Position numbers and translations under genes: made by a program | IMG/VR virus record: IMGVR_UViG_3300009285_000358 | Location: 1-23,056 of that record | Direction: 5' to 3' (one strand) | From: a virus | DNA length: 23,056 nucleotides | Part shown: positions 6,531 to 13,358 of the stretch, piece by piece | How positions within the stretch are numbered: position 1 is the first letter of the stretch | Layout of the letters: each line of letters starts with the position of its first letter | Notes under the pieces: model-generated | The model's database searches: none | What the model saw: the letters and a program-made list of their open reading frames with translations, nothing else | What the model was told of the DNA's origin: nothing

Positions 6531-8707
6531 TGCTTTCCTCCGGTCCAGGTCGTCCGCGGCATCATCGCTTCCCGTACGGATTCGAGCCGGTCGCGGTAGC
6601 CAGCCAGCCGCTTCAGCACCTCGACCACCGCTTGCTCCAGATCTTCGTACTCGGGGAGCAGGTCCGCCATGACGTTGACCGCGACCCGGTAATCGTGCTG
6701 CTCGGCCTCAATCCGGACGTTCGGCACATGAGCGATGTCGACCCCCTGGCCGGTGACCGTCCGGGCTCCCTGATCGACGGCCCCGGCAAGCTGGAGGACC
6801 GACTGCATGGTCGTCAGGTGGTTGACGTGTAGAATCTTCCCGGGCTCCTGGCCGGCAAGGGCCTGGGCGAGGATCGGCACCGACAGACAGACGTCCTTGA
6901 GCGAGATGTACCCCCGGGTCTGGCCGCCAGAGCCGTAGACCGTCAACGGCACCCCGAGGATCGCCTGAGCACAGAAGCGGTTCAGTACTGTGCCGAAGGC
7001 TTCGTCGACGTCGAACCTGGTAGCCAGCATGGTCTCGGGGGTGATGCCGAAGACGACCCCCTGGTAAAGGACTGCAGCCCGGAGCTTCCACAACCGCGCC
7101 GCTAACGCTACCAGCGCCCCGGAGGCGACCTTGGAATTGCCACACCATACCGGCTTACCCTCTCGTCGCACAAGGATGATACCATCCCCGGGCACTTCGC
7201 AGCACCAGACCGAACCGATGTAGTGTTCGGTCCAGTCATTGAGATCCTCGGGAAATTGATTCACCTGCATGGTAAGCGTTGGGCAAATATTGACTCGATA
7301 CTGATTCTGGCGAGCCACCGAGATGTTCGCTGAATAGCGCAAGCGAAGCGCTAGTTCCTGCACATCGTCAGCTAATCGTCGCGAGATAGTATGGTACGTC
7401 CAGTGTCCATCCGAGTGCCTATGTGCATCGCCGGCCATTAAGGCGGCGAACAGGGGGCATAGCAGGGATGGCTGTAGGGATAGCACTTCTCGAGGAATGT
7501 ATTTGTCGGCAGCCTTGCCAAACTGCAGCAGATGCTCACATAGCTGCCGACTGTGGATAGCGTGCACCTCCCGGTCGCCGCTTGCATTATAGCGCCCGGT
7601 CTTGGCTCCCAAATATGCTGCTACCTCTGCACATACTACCGCCAGTCTTTCTGAGTTTGGCCCTTTCTTCTGTGTGAAATCTACCCGCTTGCGCTTCGTA
7701 TGTACCGATCCTTCAGCCAAGTACCATCCCAAGAATGGCAGCCAGACATCCAACGGGATGGCACAGGCTTTACGCTGGAAGGCGACAGAGTGGTTGTGCC
7801 ATTCGTAGGTGGGCACGATCCAGCGATCCAGGTGCTCTCCGTCCCATGTGCCGCTGAGTAAATAAGACACGGCTTTGCCCTGCACGGCGTGCGCCTCGCG
7901 GATCTTAGCTGCCCCCACCTTGCCGCCTCCGCGCCCAGCGATAACCATGCGATGATTCGGTGTGACGCGAAGTGATAAGCGTCGCTGTTGCAGGCAGTAC
8001 ATGGGACCGTCATAGTCGTATCGCATGATCTTGGTCGGAGAAGCGAACCTCACGCGATCATCTTCCAAATCGCGCGAGGCGATCTGATCTGCTGGATGCA
8101 AATCGGAGAATTGCTTCCATCCGTCGCGGGTCAACACCTCCGTATCATCATCATAGCAAGCGTGGTAGACGCTGCCTGGGTTCCGGGGGAAGGCCATCCC
8201 TTCGAAGTCGCCGCTCGGGAACACCCCCTCGGGGATCGGCACCCCTGGAGTGCCATACTCGCCCATCGTCGAGACGTGCAACAGCAGAGCCGACGGACAG
8301 GTCTCGTTGATCGCCGCCAGCAGGTTCCAGGTGCCGACAGTATTGTTGAACAGGGTCTCGGTGGCTTGCTCGACGTTGGCCATCGAGTAGGGAGCCGACG
8401 GCTGCTCGGCCAGATGCACGATCACGTCCGGGCGGTAGTCGGCTAACAGCGCCGCGAGGGAGTAATAGTTCGTCACGTCGCTGGTCCACCAGCCACCGAC
8501 CCCTTCGCCGAACTCTGCGGACAGCAGCCGGCCCCGTTCCATGAAGCCATCGAGCGGCAGGATCGGTAGGCCCCCGGCCTTCTTGACCATCGCCCGTCGA
8601 CGGAGGTTGTCGATCCCAGCGACGACATGGCCTTCTCCCAACAGGTACTGAGCCAGAGCGAACCCCTGGTAGCCATCAAGCCCGGCGATGAAGTATCTCG
8701 TGGTCAT
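6527..8707 (-). CDS. sqdB: UDP-sulfoquinovose synthase-like SDR, interrupted by an intein
   Basis: The 726-residue precursor starts at ATG 8707 behind AAAGGGGC. Without the intein (residues 184-524) the extein is 385 residues, near SQD1 length. SQD1-specific landmarks, compared from memory, are present: NAD-binding GLDGYQG (9-15), EQPSAPYSM (101-109), STMGEYGTP (146-154), YHA joined after splicing to SKV (Tyr181...Lys526), FGTVLNRFCAQA (571-582), LTVYGSGGQTRGYI (588-601), VPNVRIEAEQHDY (661-673), and MMPRTTW near the C-terminus. SQD1/SqdB makes UDP-sulfoquinovose from UDP-glucose and sulfite; the archaeal relative Agl3 serves S-layer glycosylation. Family assignment is strong; the exact substrate is inferred. 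It sits after a CgeB-like glycosyltransferase and is coupled to the next small gene. Activity requires splicing, since the catalytic YxxxK is split. Confidence 0.88.
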   Translation of the reverse strand: MTTRYFIAGLDGYQGFALAQYLLGEGHVVAGIDNLRRRAMVKKAGGLPILPLDGFMERGRLLSAEFGEGVGGWWTSDVTNYYSLAALLADYRPDVIVHLAEQPSAPYSMANVEQATETLFNNTVGTWNLLAAINETCPSALLLHVSTMGEYGTPGVPIPEGVFPSGDFEGMAFPRNPGSVYHACYDDDTEVLTRDGWKQFSDLHPADQIASRDLEDDRVRFASPTKIMRYDYDGPMYCLQQRRLSLRVTPNHRMVIAGRGGGKVGAAKIREAHAVQGKAVSYLLSGTWDGEHLDRWIVPTYEWHNHSVAFQRKACAIPLDVWLPFLGWYLAEGSVHTKRKRVDFTQKKGPNSERLAVVCAEVAAYLGAKTGRYNASGDREVHAIHSRQLCEHLLQFGKAADKYIPREVLSLQPSLLCPLFAALMAGDAHRHSDGHWTYHTISRRLADDVQELALRLRYSANISVARQNQYRVNICPTLTMQVNQFPEDLNDWTEHYIGSVWCCEVPGDGIILVRREGKPVWCGNSKVASGALVALAARLWKLRAAVLYQGVVFGITPETMLATRFDVDEAFGTVLNRFCAQAILGVPLTVYGSGGQTRGYISLKDVCLSVPILAQALAGQEPGKILHVNHLTTMQSVLQLAGAVDQGARTVTGQGVDIAHVPNVRIEAEQHDYRVAVNVMADLLPEYEDLEQAVVEVLKRLAGYRDRLESVREAMMPRTTWTGGKQ
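7136..8158 (-). mobile_element. Intein with LAGLIDADG homing endonuclease, inside the YxxxK motif
   Basis: This in-frame 341-residue insert begins with Cys184 (CYDDDTEVLTRDGW, block A) and ends KPVWCGN (Asn524), followed by Ser525 as the +1 nucleophile. Block B is RVTPNHRMV with Thr249 and His252. Block F/G is CCEVPGDGIILVRREGKP then VWCGN. The penultimate residue is Gly, not the usual His. Endonuclease motifs are LPFLGWYLAEGS (323-334, Glu332) and LFAALMAGDAHR (419-430, Asp427), followed by a typical T-I-S-R-R-L-A-D-D-V helix. Both presumed metal-binding acids are kept, so the endonuclease may be active. Base composition is lower than the extein: hand counts of two intein lines give 52% and 47% GC, against 70% for one extein line. 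This suggests separate ancestry. Confidence 0.93.
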
Positions 8708-8718
8708 GGTCTGCCCCT

Positions 8719-9687
8719 TTACGGCTGGTTGCTATAGCTGGCGAGTAGGGTCACCAGATCAGCCGCACGTCGCGCCGCCGTGAAGCGCGTGTGCATGAGC
8801 TCGAATCCTCGTTGGGTAAGGTCGGCTAACTGTTGCGATTCAGCCAGCCAGCCGGCGACCATCTGCCGCAACGACTCGCCTTCGCCGTGAAGCTCGATCA
8901 TGTTCACCCCAGGGATAAACCCCAGGTCCCGCATCTCGGGAATCCAATCGCACGCCAGCGCCGTGCCGCAAGCCGGGATCTCGAAGAGCTTGGTCACCGG
9001 ATATCGGAACTTCGACGTGCAAGCAGTGCTGATCGACGCCTCGGAGAGCAGCCGGGCGTAGTCCTTGCCGACCGGCCAGTAGCCTTCTCGCTCCATGCTC
9101 TCTGGTGGCCGTTGAACGCGACGGAACCAGTCCTGACCGTTCAGCGCGTCGTAGACCGTCTGCCGCCAAGGGTAGACCAGTCCATGCAAGACCCCGGTCT
9201 GAAGGACCCCGATGAGCTTCTGCTTCGACCACCGCCGGTAGACCTCGGAGTCGACCCAATACGGGAACCAGCGGACCCGTTCCCTAGGGAGGTAGGGATG
9301 GAAGACCGCGGTGCTGTCGCGGTAGAGCGGGAGGAACAGGTCGAAGTTCAGAGCGTGCGCCCGGCCGATGTATTCCTTGACCATCGGGCCGTGCTGGTCG
9401 GCCCACATGACGGCTTTGCGGGTGCGGATCTTCCCCCACCGTTCCAACATGAACGAGTACATGGCGTCGGTAATGATCCAGTCGTACTCGTTGGCCTGCG
9501 CCCAATCGACCAGCGGCTCGTTGGTATCTCCTTCGAGGGTCTGCATCCGGCAGTACCTTCCCTCAAGGACCGGTAACGGCCGGCGGATGATCGTCAGGTC
9601 GCAGACCTTCGCCAGTTCGCGCTGCAATGGTCCGTAGAAGTCACAGACCCGCGCGGTGCGGTCGTTGGTCAGGTAGAGTAGTCGCAT
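8719..9687 (-). CDS. CgeB-like glycosyltransferase
   Basis: This 322-residue protein starts at ATG 9687 with CGGGAGCTTGTCCT upstream; the start overlaps the end of the HNH gene by 19 bases. The N-terminus (MRLLYLTND, then YGPLQREL) begins a Rossmann-like GT-B domain. The middle has YDWIITDAMYS and RWFPYWVDSEVYRRW, and the C-terminal nucleotide-sugar region has KFRYPVTKLFEIPACGTALA, close to the usual P-x-K-x-x-E-x-x-A-x-G pattern of CgeB/GT4-type enzymes. The C-terminal helix (LTQRGFELMHTRFTAARRA) is also typical. It is cytoplasmic with no membrane span. It probably transfers an activated sugar made by neighbouring enzymes; donor and acceptor cannot be read from the sequence. Confidence 0.82.
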   Translation of the reverse strand: MRLLYLTNDRTARVCDFYGPLQRELAKVCDLTIIRRPLPVLEGRYCRMQTLEGDTNEPLVDWAQANEYDWIITDAMYSFMLERWGKIRTRKAVMWADQHGPMVKEYIGRAHALNFDLFLPLYRDSTAVFHPYLPRERVRWFPYWVDSEVYRRWSKQKLIGVLQTGVLHGLVYPWRQTVYDALNGQDWFRRVQRPPESMEREGYWPVGKDYARLLSEASISTACTSKFRYPVTKLFEIPACGTALACDWIPEMRDLGFIPGVNMIELHGEGESLRQMVAGWLAESQQLADLTQRGFELMHTRFTAARRAADLVTLLASYSNQP

Positions 9688-10025
9688 AGGACAAGCTCCC
9701 GGGCGAGCTCTGGAGGCGGTGGGTAGTCAAGCTGGTGGTAAACCCAGGACAGTAGCTCGCGTTCGGATCCGTACTTGCCCTGGAAGGTCTTCGACCCGCG
9801 GTGGATCGACTCGCCGAAAGGTCCATCGTTGCGGTGCATCTCGTGGCAGAGCGGGATCGCGTACCAGTCTGACGACCGCTGGGAGCCACCGACCGGGAAC
9901 CGTGCATGATGGATCAGTGCTGGAACATCTGGCCGCTCCCGTAGCGCACAAGCTGCACAGCCCAGCCGGCGGACCCGCTCGCGGTGAGCCTTCGCCGCTG
10001 ACGGAGAGTCGTAATCCGGGGTCAC
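9669..10025 (-). CDS. Ref-like HNH nuclease (small phage HNH protein)
   Basis: This 118-residue protein uses a GTG start at 10025 that overlaps the upstream stop (GTGA). It has a zinc knuckle half CAAC (Cys23/Cys26), then ALIHHARFPVGG (36-47, His39/His40), SDWYAIPLCHEMH (52-64) and later a SIHRG segment and YGSERELL. This arrangement resembles Ref-type and related small phage HNH proteins (RecA-dependent nuclease family), in which the His and the PLC-x-x-H segment form the beta-beta-alpha metal site. Such genes are often mobile or linked to recombination. It is the only nucleic-acid enzyme in an otherwise sugar-related gene block. It could instead be a degenerate freestanding HNH. Confidence 0.72.
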   Translation of the reverse strand: MTPDYDSPSAAKAHRERVRRLGCAACALRERPDVPALIHHARFPVGGSQRSSDWYAIPLCHEMHRNDGPFGESIHRGSKTFQGKYGSERELLSWVYHQLDYPPPPELARELVLCDYST

Positions 10026-10366
10026 CTGCGGCCTTGGTCGACGTTGGCCAGCAGCCCGCCGGTATGCGGATGAGCTTTCAGCAGTCCGTGGCTGAACCGC
10101 GCGATCCGGACGAACACCTGGACCCCGTCTTCGGACCCTTCAGGGATGATGAACCCTGCCGACTGCTCGGTAGCGGTCAACTGGTCGTCCTCGGTGATCC
10201 GCTTGGCTGCTTTTCGATAGGCAGCCAGCACCCGGTCGCCGGTAGCGTCCTGGTAGGTGTCCCGGGCTTTGCGCTTCATCGGCGTTTTGCGTCTGGCTTT
10301 CGGCGTGCGGATGGTTTTCACTGGTCGGGCTCCTACGTTGGGGGTAGTAATCAGACGGCTTGCCAT
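10022..10366 (-). CDS. Hypothetical basic protein, 114 residues
   Basis: The ATG at 10366 has AAGGGGATTCG in front, a good ribosome binding site. A GTG five codons upstream is possible but weaker. The start lies inside the end of the GT2 gene (16-base overlap) and the stop overlaps the GTG of the HNH gene. The first about 40 residues are very basic (KARRKTPMKRKARD) and probably disordered or nucleic-acid binding. The rest has a helix (RVLAAYRKAAKRITEDDQ) and a strand-like part (GVQVFVRIARFSHGLL). I do not recognise a family. Pairing with the HNH gene suggests a DNA-related accessory role, which is inference. Confidence 0.72.
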   Translation of the reverse strand: MASRLITTPNVGARPVKTIRTPKARRKTPMKRKARDTYQDATGDRVLAAYRKAAKRITEDDQLTATEQSAGFIIPEGSEDGVQVFVRIARFSHGLLKAHPHTGGLLANVDQGRR

Positions 10367-11067
10367 CGAATCCCCTTCCACCCATGCCGTTCGAGGGCCG
10401 CGTTCCGCATGTCGTTGATCCGGTGGTTGCGGAAGCGGTTGTAGTCACCTGGCCGGCCGCGAGCGTGGAGCGCCCATACCTGCGGATGGAACCCTACTCG
10501 TAGCCCGGCTTGCTTGGCTCGCCAGAAAAACTCTTCGTGTTCGCAGATCTTTAGCGGTTCGTACCAGCGGATCGCTCGCAACGGTTCCACCCGAGCGAGG
10601 AAGAAGTTCAGGACGATCTCACAGGGGATCGGCTCGTTGTGGGCTTCTACCCGCCAGAGGACTAGCCCGTCCGCATCGGTGGTCATAAAACCTTCGTAGT
10701 GCTGCTCGCGGCCGTCCTCTTCGATCTTGAGGAACCCCGATACCAGATCGTACGGCCCGCCGTCCAGAGCTTCTATCAGCCGCTCGACCTGGGTGCCTTG
10801 GGTGAAGACGAAGTCGTCGTCCATCAGCAGTACCAGCGGCGTCGAGGCGCAGTCGAGCATCAGGTTCCTGCCGGCCGACATCCCGCTATCGAACGCCATC
10901 GGCAGGACCCGGACGTTCCCGTACGCCGACAGATCAGTCCGCGGTTGACGGCTATCATCAGCTACCAGCACCGGCACGTCGGGGTAATAGTCCCTTAACG
11001 AGCCGAGCAGCCGGTCCAGGCACTCCGGCCGCTCGAAGGTCTTGATAGCGAAGCTGACGCGGTTCAT
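10351..11067 (-). CDS. GT2-type glycosyltransferase (first paralogue)
   Basis: The ATG at 11067 overlaps the sulfotransferase stop (ATGA). The 238-residue product has VSFAIKTFERPECLDRLL at the N-terminus, VLVADDS (33-39), SAGRN (64-68), LMDDDF (81-86) and a later KICEHEEFFWRAKQAGLRV. The DDD motif binds the metal and nucleotide sugar in GT-A enzymes. It is clearly related to the protein at 5414-6142, sharing most motif positions and similar length. There is no membrane span. Position inside the coupled sugar-gene run, right after the sulfotransferase, suggests it adds one residue of the same glycan. Confidence 0.85.
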   Translation of the reverse strand: MNRVSFAIKTFERPECLDRLLGSLRDYYPDVPVLVADDSRQPRTDLSAYGNVRVLPMAFDSGMSAGRNLMLDCASTPLVLLMDDDFVFTQGTQVERLIEALDGGPYDLVSGFLKIEEDGREQHYEGFMTTDADGLVLWRVEAHNEPIPCEIVLNFFLARVEPLRAIRWYEPLKICEHEEFFWRAKQAGLRVGFHPQVWALHARGRPGDYNRFRNHRINDMRNAALERHGWKGIRWQAV

Positions 11068-11693
11068 GCGCCGAACAGCCGGCACGAGTAGCGAGTGAAC
11101 TCCGGCCGAGCAGTGCCGAGCCGCTGACGGTCCCGAGGGTAGCCGAAGAAGTCCAGTATCTCCCGCTGGCCTTCCTCGGTATCCAGGGCCGAGACCGGGA
11201 ACAGCATGAAGCTGCTGGGGTATTCGAGGACCCAAGCTGCGGCGGCGGCATAGTAGGAATCGTAGTACGCCTCGGCCGCTTCGAGCCGGCTACCAGGGAA
11301 CTTCGGCAGCAGCCCCTGGTCGTCCTCAGTCGGCTCGGTGCCTATTTCGGGAACCAGCGAGCAGTGATCGACCGGCTGGCGCATCAGCGAGTTGACGGTA
11401 TCGACCTTCGACCGCTGGAGGCAAACCACCTTGGCGGACAGCGAGCCGACCAGCGCATTGACGTAGGGCAGGTACCACGGAGCGATGTCCCCTACCCGAT
11501 CGGCGCCGAGGTTCGCCAGCTTAGCCACCAGGGCTCCGGCAGCGCCGTTGGTAGTGCCGTTCCATCCCAGCGGACAACCGCTGTGGAGCATGATCGTGCT
11601 GCGCTGGAGCATGAGCAGGTAACGTAGCGCTTTCGAGCCACACCGTCCGGTGCCGCAGACGAACTGGTAGGTCTTGACCTTGGCTGACGACAT
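11064..11693 (-). CDS. Sulfotransferase-like protein
   Basis: I start at ATG 11693 (MSSAKVKTYQFVCGTG), five bases after the aminotransferase stop. The 209-residue product has a P-loop-like phosphosulfate motif GTGRCGSKAL (14-23), and AKVVCLQRSKVDTVNSLM (87-104), which matches the 3'-phosphate site with a conserved Arg and Ser. A C-terminal LFPVSALDTEEGQREILDFFGYP segment looks like the usual end of the sulfotransferase domain. Such enzymes move sulfate from PAPS to a hydroxyl or amine, here perhaps of a sugar. The family is somewhat short here (usual domain about 250). A role as another PAPS/nucleotide-binding P-loop enzyme is possible. Confidence 0.75.
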   Translation of the reverse strand: MSSAKVKTYQFVCGTGRCGSKALRYLLMLQRSTIMLHSGCPLGWNGTTNGAAGALVAKLANLGADRVGDIAPWYLPYVNALVGSLSAKVVCLQRSKVDTVNSLMRQPVDHCSLVPEIGTEPTEDDQGLLPKFPGSRLEAAEAYYDSYYAAAAAWVLEYPSSFMLFPVSALDTEEGQREILDFFGYPRDRQRLGTARPEFTRYSCRLFGA

Positions 11694-11698
11694 CCCCA

Positions 11699-12781
11699 CT
11701 ACCCCCTGAAGGTGTTGACTGCCTCGATGATGCGGCCGACCTCGGCGACCGTCAAGTCCGGCCGGTTCGGTAGACCGACGAAGGTCCCGGCGATTTGGGC
11801 GGCTCGCTGGGCATAGAGCGCCGTGGTGGCCTCGATATCGACCTGCATCCATAGCGGCTGAGCGTAGCGGTAACGGGTCTCGATCCCTCGTTGGCGAGCA
11901 TGATCGGTGAACGCCTGGGCGTCCTCCTTGGAACCGAACCGCACAGCGTTCCAGAACCACGCGGGATCTTCGCTGTCGAGCAGCCTCAATCTACGCGCTG
12001 GGTCGATCCGCTCTTGGATGTAGCGGACATACTGACAGCGGTCGGCATGATCGGCCGGGAAGTGGTCCAACTGGCTGAGGCCGAGAGCAGCATGGAGCTC
12101 TGACATCCGGGCGTTGGTTCCCCACACCTGATGCCGGTCGCGGTCAGCCATCCCGTGGTTCGCTATCGTCTTCACGGTCTCGATGATCTCTGCATCGTCA
12201 GAGACTACCGCACCGCCTTCAGCCGTGGTGATGTGCTTGGTAGCGTAGAAGCTGAAGCAGGCGCACCGGCCCCAGGCCCCTGCCGGTACCTCTCCGAGGC
12301 TCGCACCGTGCCCTTGACAGGCATCCTCGATCACCGGGAACTCGTCACCGACGACCGCCAGGACGGCCGGCATATCGACCATGAAGCCCATGTAATGCAC
12401 CGGGATTACCGCTGCGAGAGCACCCCAATGACGGTCAAGGTCTTCGGGGTCGAGGCAGCCGCGGTCGTCGACATCGAGCCAGCAGATCTCCGCGCCGACG
12501 TTGTGGACTGCTTCAGCGGTAGCGAAAAAGCCCAACGACGGCACCCCGACCCGTTGTCCTGGTCCTACCCCTACCGCTCGCAAGGCAAGCTCCAGCGCCA
12601 TCGTCCCGTTGGATACTGCGGCACCGTAGTTGACCCCGGCGATCTCTTGAGCGAACCGGGTAGCAAACTGGTCGGCGAGTGGTCCTGCTGCGAGTCGGCC
12701 GCTGGCCAGAGCATCTCTTACCGCTAGCAGATCGCGGTCGGTGATGATCGGTCGAGCTACCTGGATCAGATCGGTTGCCAT
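11699..12781 (-). CDS. DegT/DnrJ/EryC1/StrS-family sugar aminotransferase
   Basis: The start at ATG 12781 (MATDLIQVARPIITD) gives 360 residues, the usual family size. It lies eight bases after the acyltransferase stop. Landmarks are SNGTMALELAL (57-67, phosphate binding), PVHYMGFMVDM (127-137), IEDACQGHGA (151-160, Asp153 for the PLP nitrogen), FSFYATKHITTAEGGAV (176-192, Lys182 as the PLP lysine), and NARMSELHAALGLSQLD. These PLP enzymes use glutamate to convert 4-keto or 3-keto nucleotide sugars to amino sugars. With the flanking epimerase and PglD-like acyltransferase it forms a compact amino-sugar set. The precise keto-sugar is not determinable here. Confidence 0.92.
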   Translation of the reverse strand: MATDLIQVARPIITDRDLLAVRDALASGRLAAGPLADQFATRFAQEIAGVNYGAAVSNGTMALELALRAVGVGPGQRVGVPSLGFFATAEAVHNVGAEICWLDVDDRGCLDPEDLDRHWGALAAVIPVHYMGFMVDMPAVLAVVGDEFPVIEDACQGHGASLGEVPAGAWGRCACFSFYATKHITTAEGGAVVSDDAEIIETVKTIANHGMADRDRHQVWGTNARMSELHAALGLSQLDHFPADHADRCQYVRYIQERIDPARRLRLLDSEDPAWFWNAVRFGSKEDAQAFTDHARQRGIETRYRYAQPLWMQVDIEATTALYAQRAAQIAGTFVGLPNRPDLTVAEVGRIIEAVNTFRG

Positions 12782-12788
12782 GATCGCC

Positions 12789-13358
12789 TCAGTGGGGATG
12801 CGCCGGGACGCCAAGCCATCGCTCGCCGGCAGGGACATCGTGTAGTACTACTGCTCCGGCGCCGATTACCGCCCCTTCGCCGATAGATACGTTCGGTGCG
12901 ACCTTGACCCCGGCGTACAGTAACGCCAACGGGCCGACCTTCACTCCGCCAGTGAGGAGCACCCCAGGAGCCAGGTTGGCGTACTCGCCGATCTCGCAGT
13001 TGTGCTCGATCACGCACCCGGCATGGATCACGGCGCCTGGATAGATCACTGCACCATGCTCGATCACGACCCCGGCGTTAATGATGCAGCCGTCCATGAC
13101 TGCGGCGAAGTTGATAGTTGCTTGGGGATGGACCGCGGTGAATAGCTTGCGGTGCAGCGCTTCCAGTTGCCGGCCGAGCGCCAGCCGGCCACCCGGTGAG
13201 CTACAGCAGACCGCGACTGGACGGTCTGATACCGGCAGGTCTTCGATGGCTTTGATGCAGCCGACGATCTTGACCTCGGTCAGCCGGCAGATGGTTTCGA
13301 TATAGCCGCGCTGGGCGGCTCCTTGGTCGAGTAGGACGATCCCTCGTGGGCCGGTCAT
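12789..13358 (-). CDS. PglD-like sugar O/N-acyltransferase (left-handed beta-helix)
   Basis: The ATG at 13358 overlaps the epimerase stop (ATGA), giving 189 residues. Residues 1-70 look like the small N-terminal nucleotide-sugar-binding domain of PglD-type enzymes. From FTAVHPQATI (73-82) onward the chain shows hexapeptide repeats. The central EHNCEIGEYANLAPG (118-132) contains the presumed catalytic His119, and the end has GAGAVVLHDVPAGERWLGVPAH. PglD relatives transfer acetyl from acetyl-CoA to an amino sugar on UDP. Neighbours match: the aminotransferase directly downstream supplies an amine. Other acyl donors or O-acylation cannot be excluded. Confidence 0.88.
   Translation of the reverse strand: MTGPRGIVLLDQGAAQRGYIETICRLTEVKIVGCIKAIEDLPVSDRPVAVCCSSPGGRLALGRQLEALHRKLFTAVHPQATINFAAVMDGCIINAGVVIEHGAVIYPGAVIHAGCVIEHNCEIGEYANLAPGVLLTGGVKVGPLALLYAGVKVAPNVSIGEGAVIGAGAVVLHDVPAGERWLGVPAHPH

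Noticed and set aside
7136-8158. Insert as a group I/II intron or a separate homing endonuclease gene
   Set aside because: It is in frame throughout, starts with Cys, ends with Asn before Ser and carries protein-splicing blocks; no stop codons or ribozyme-like features are seen.
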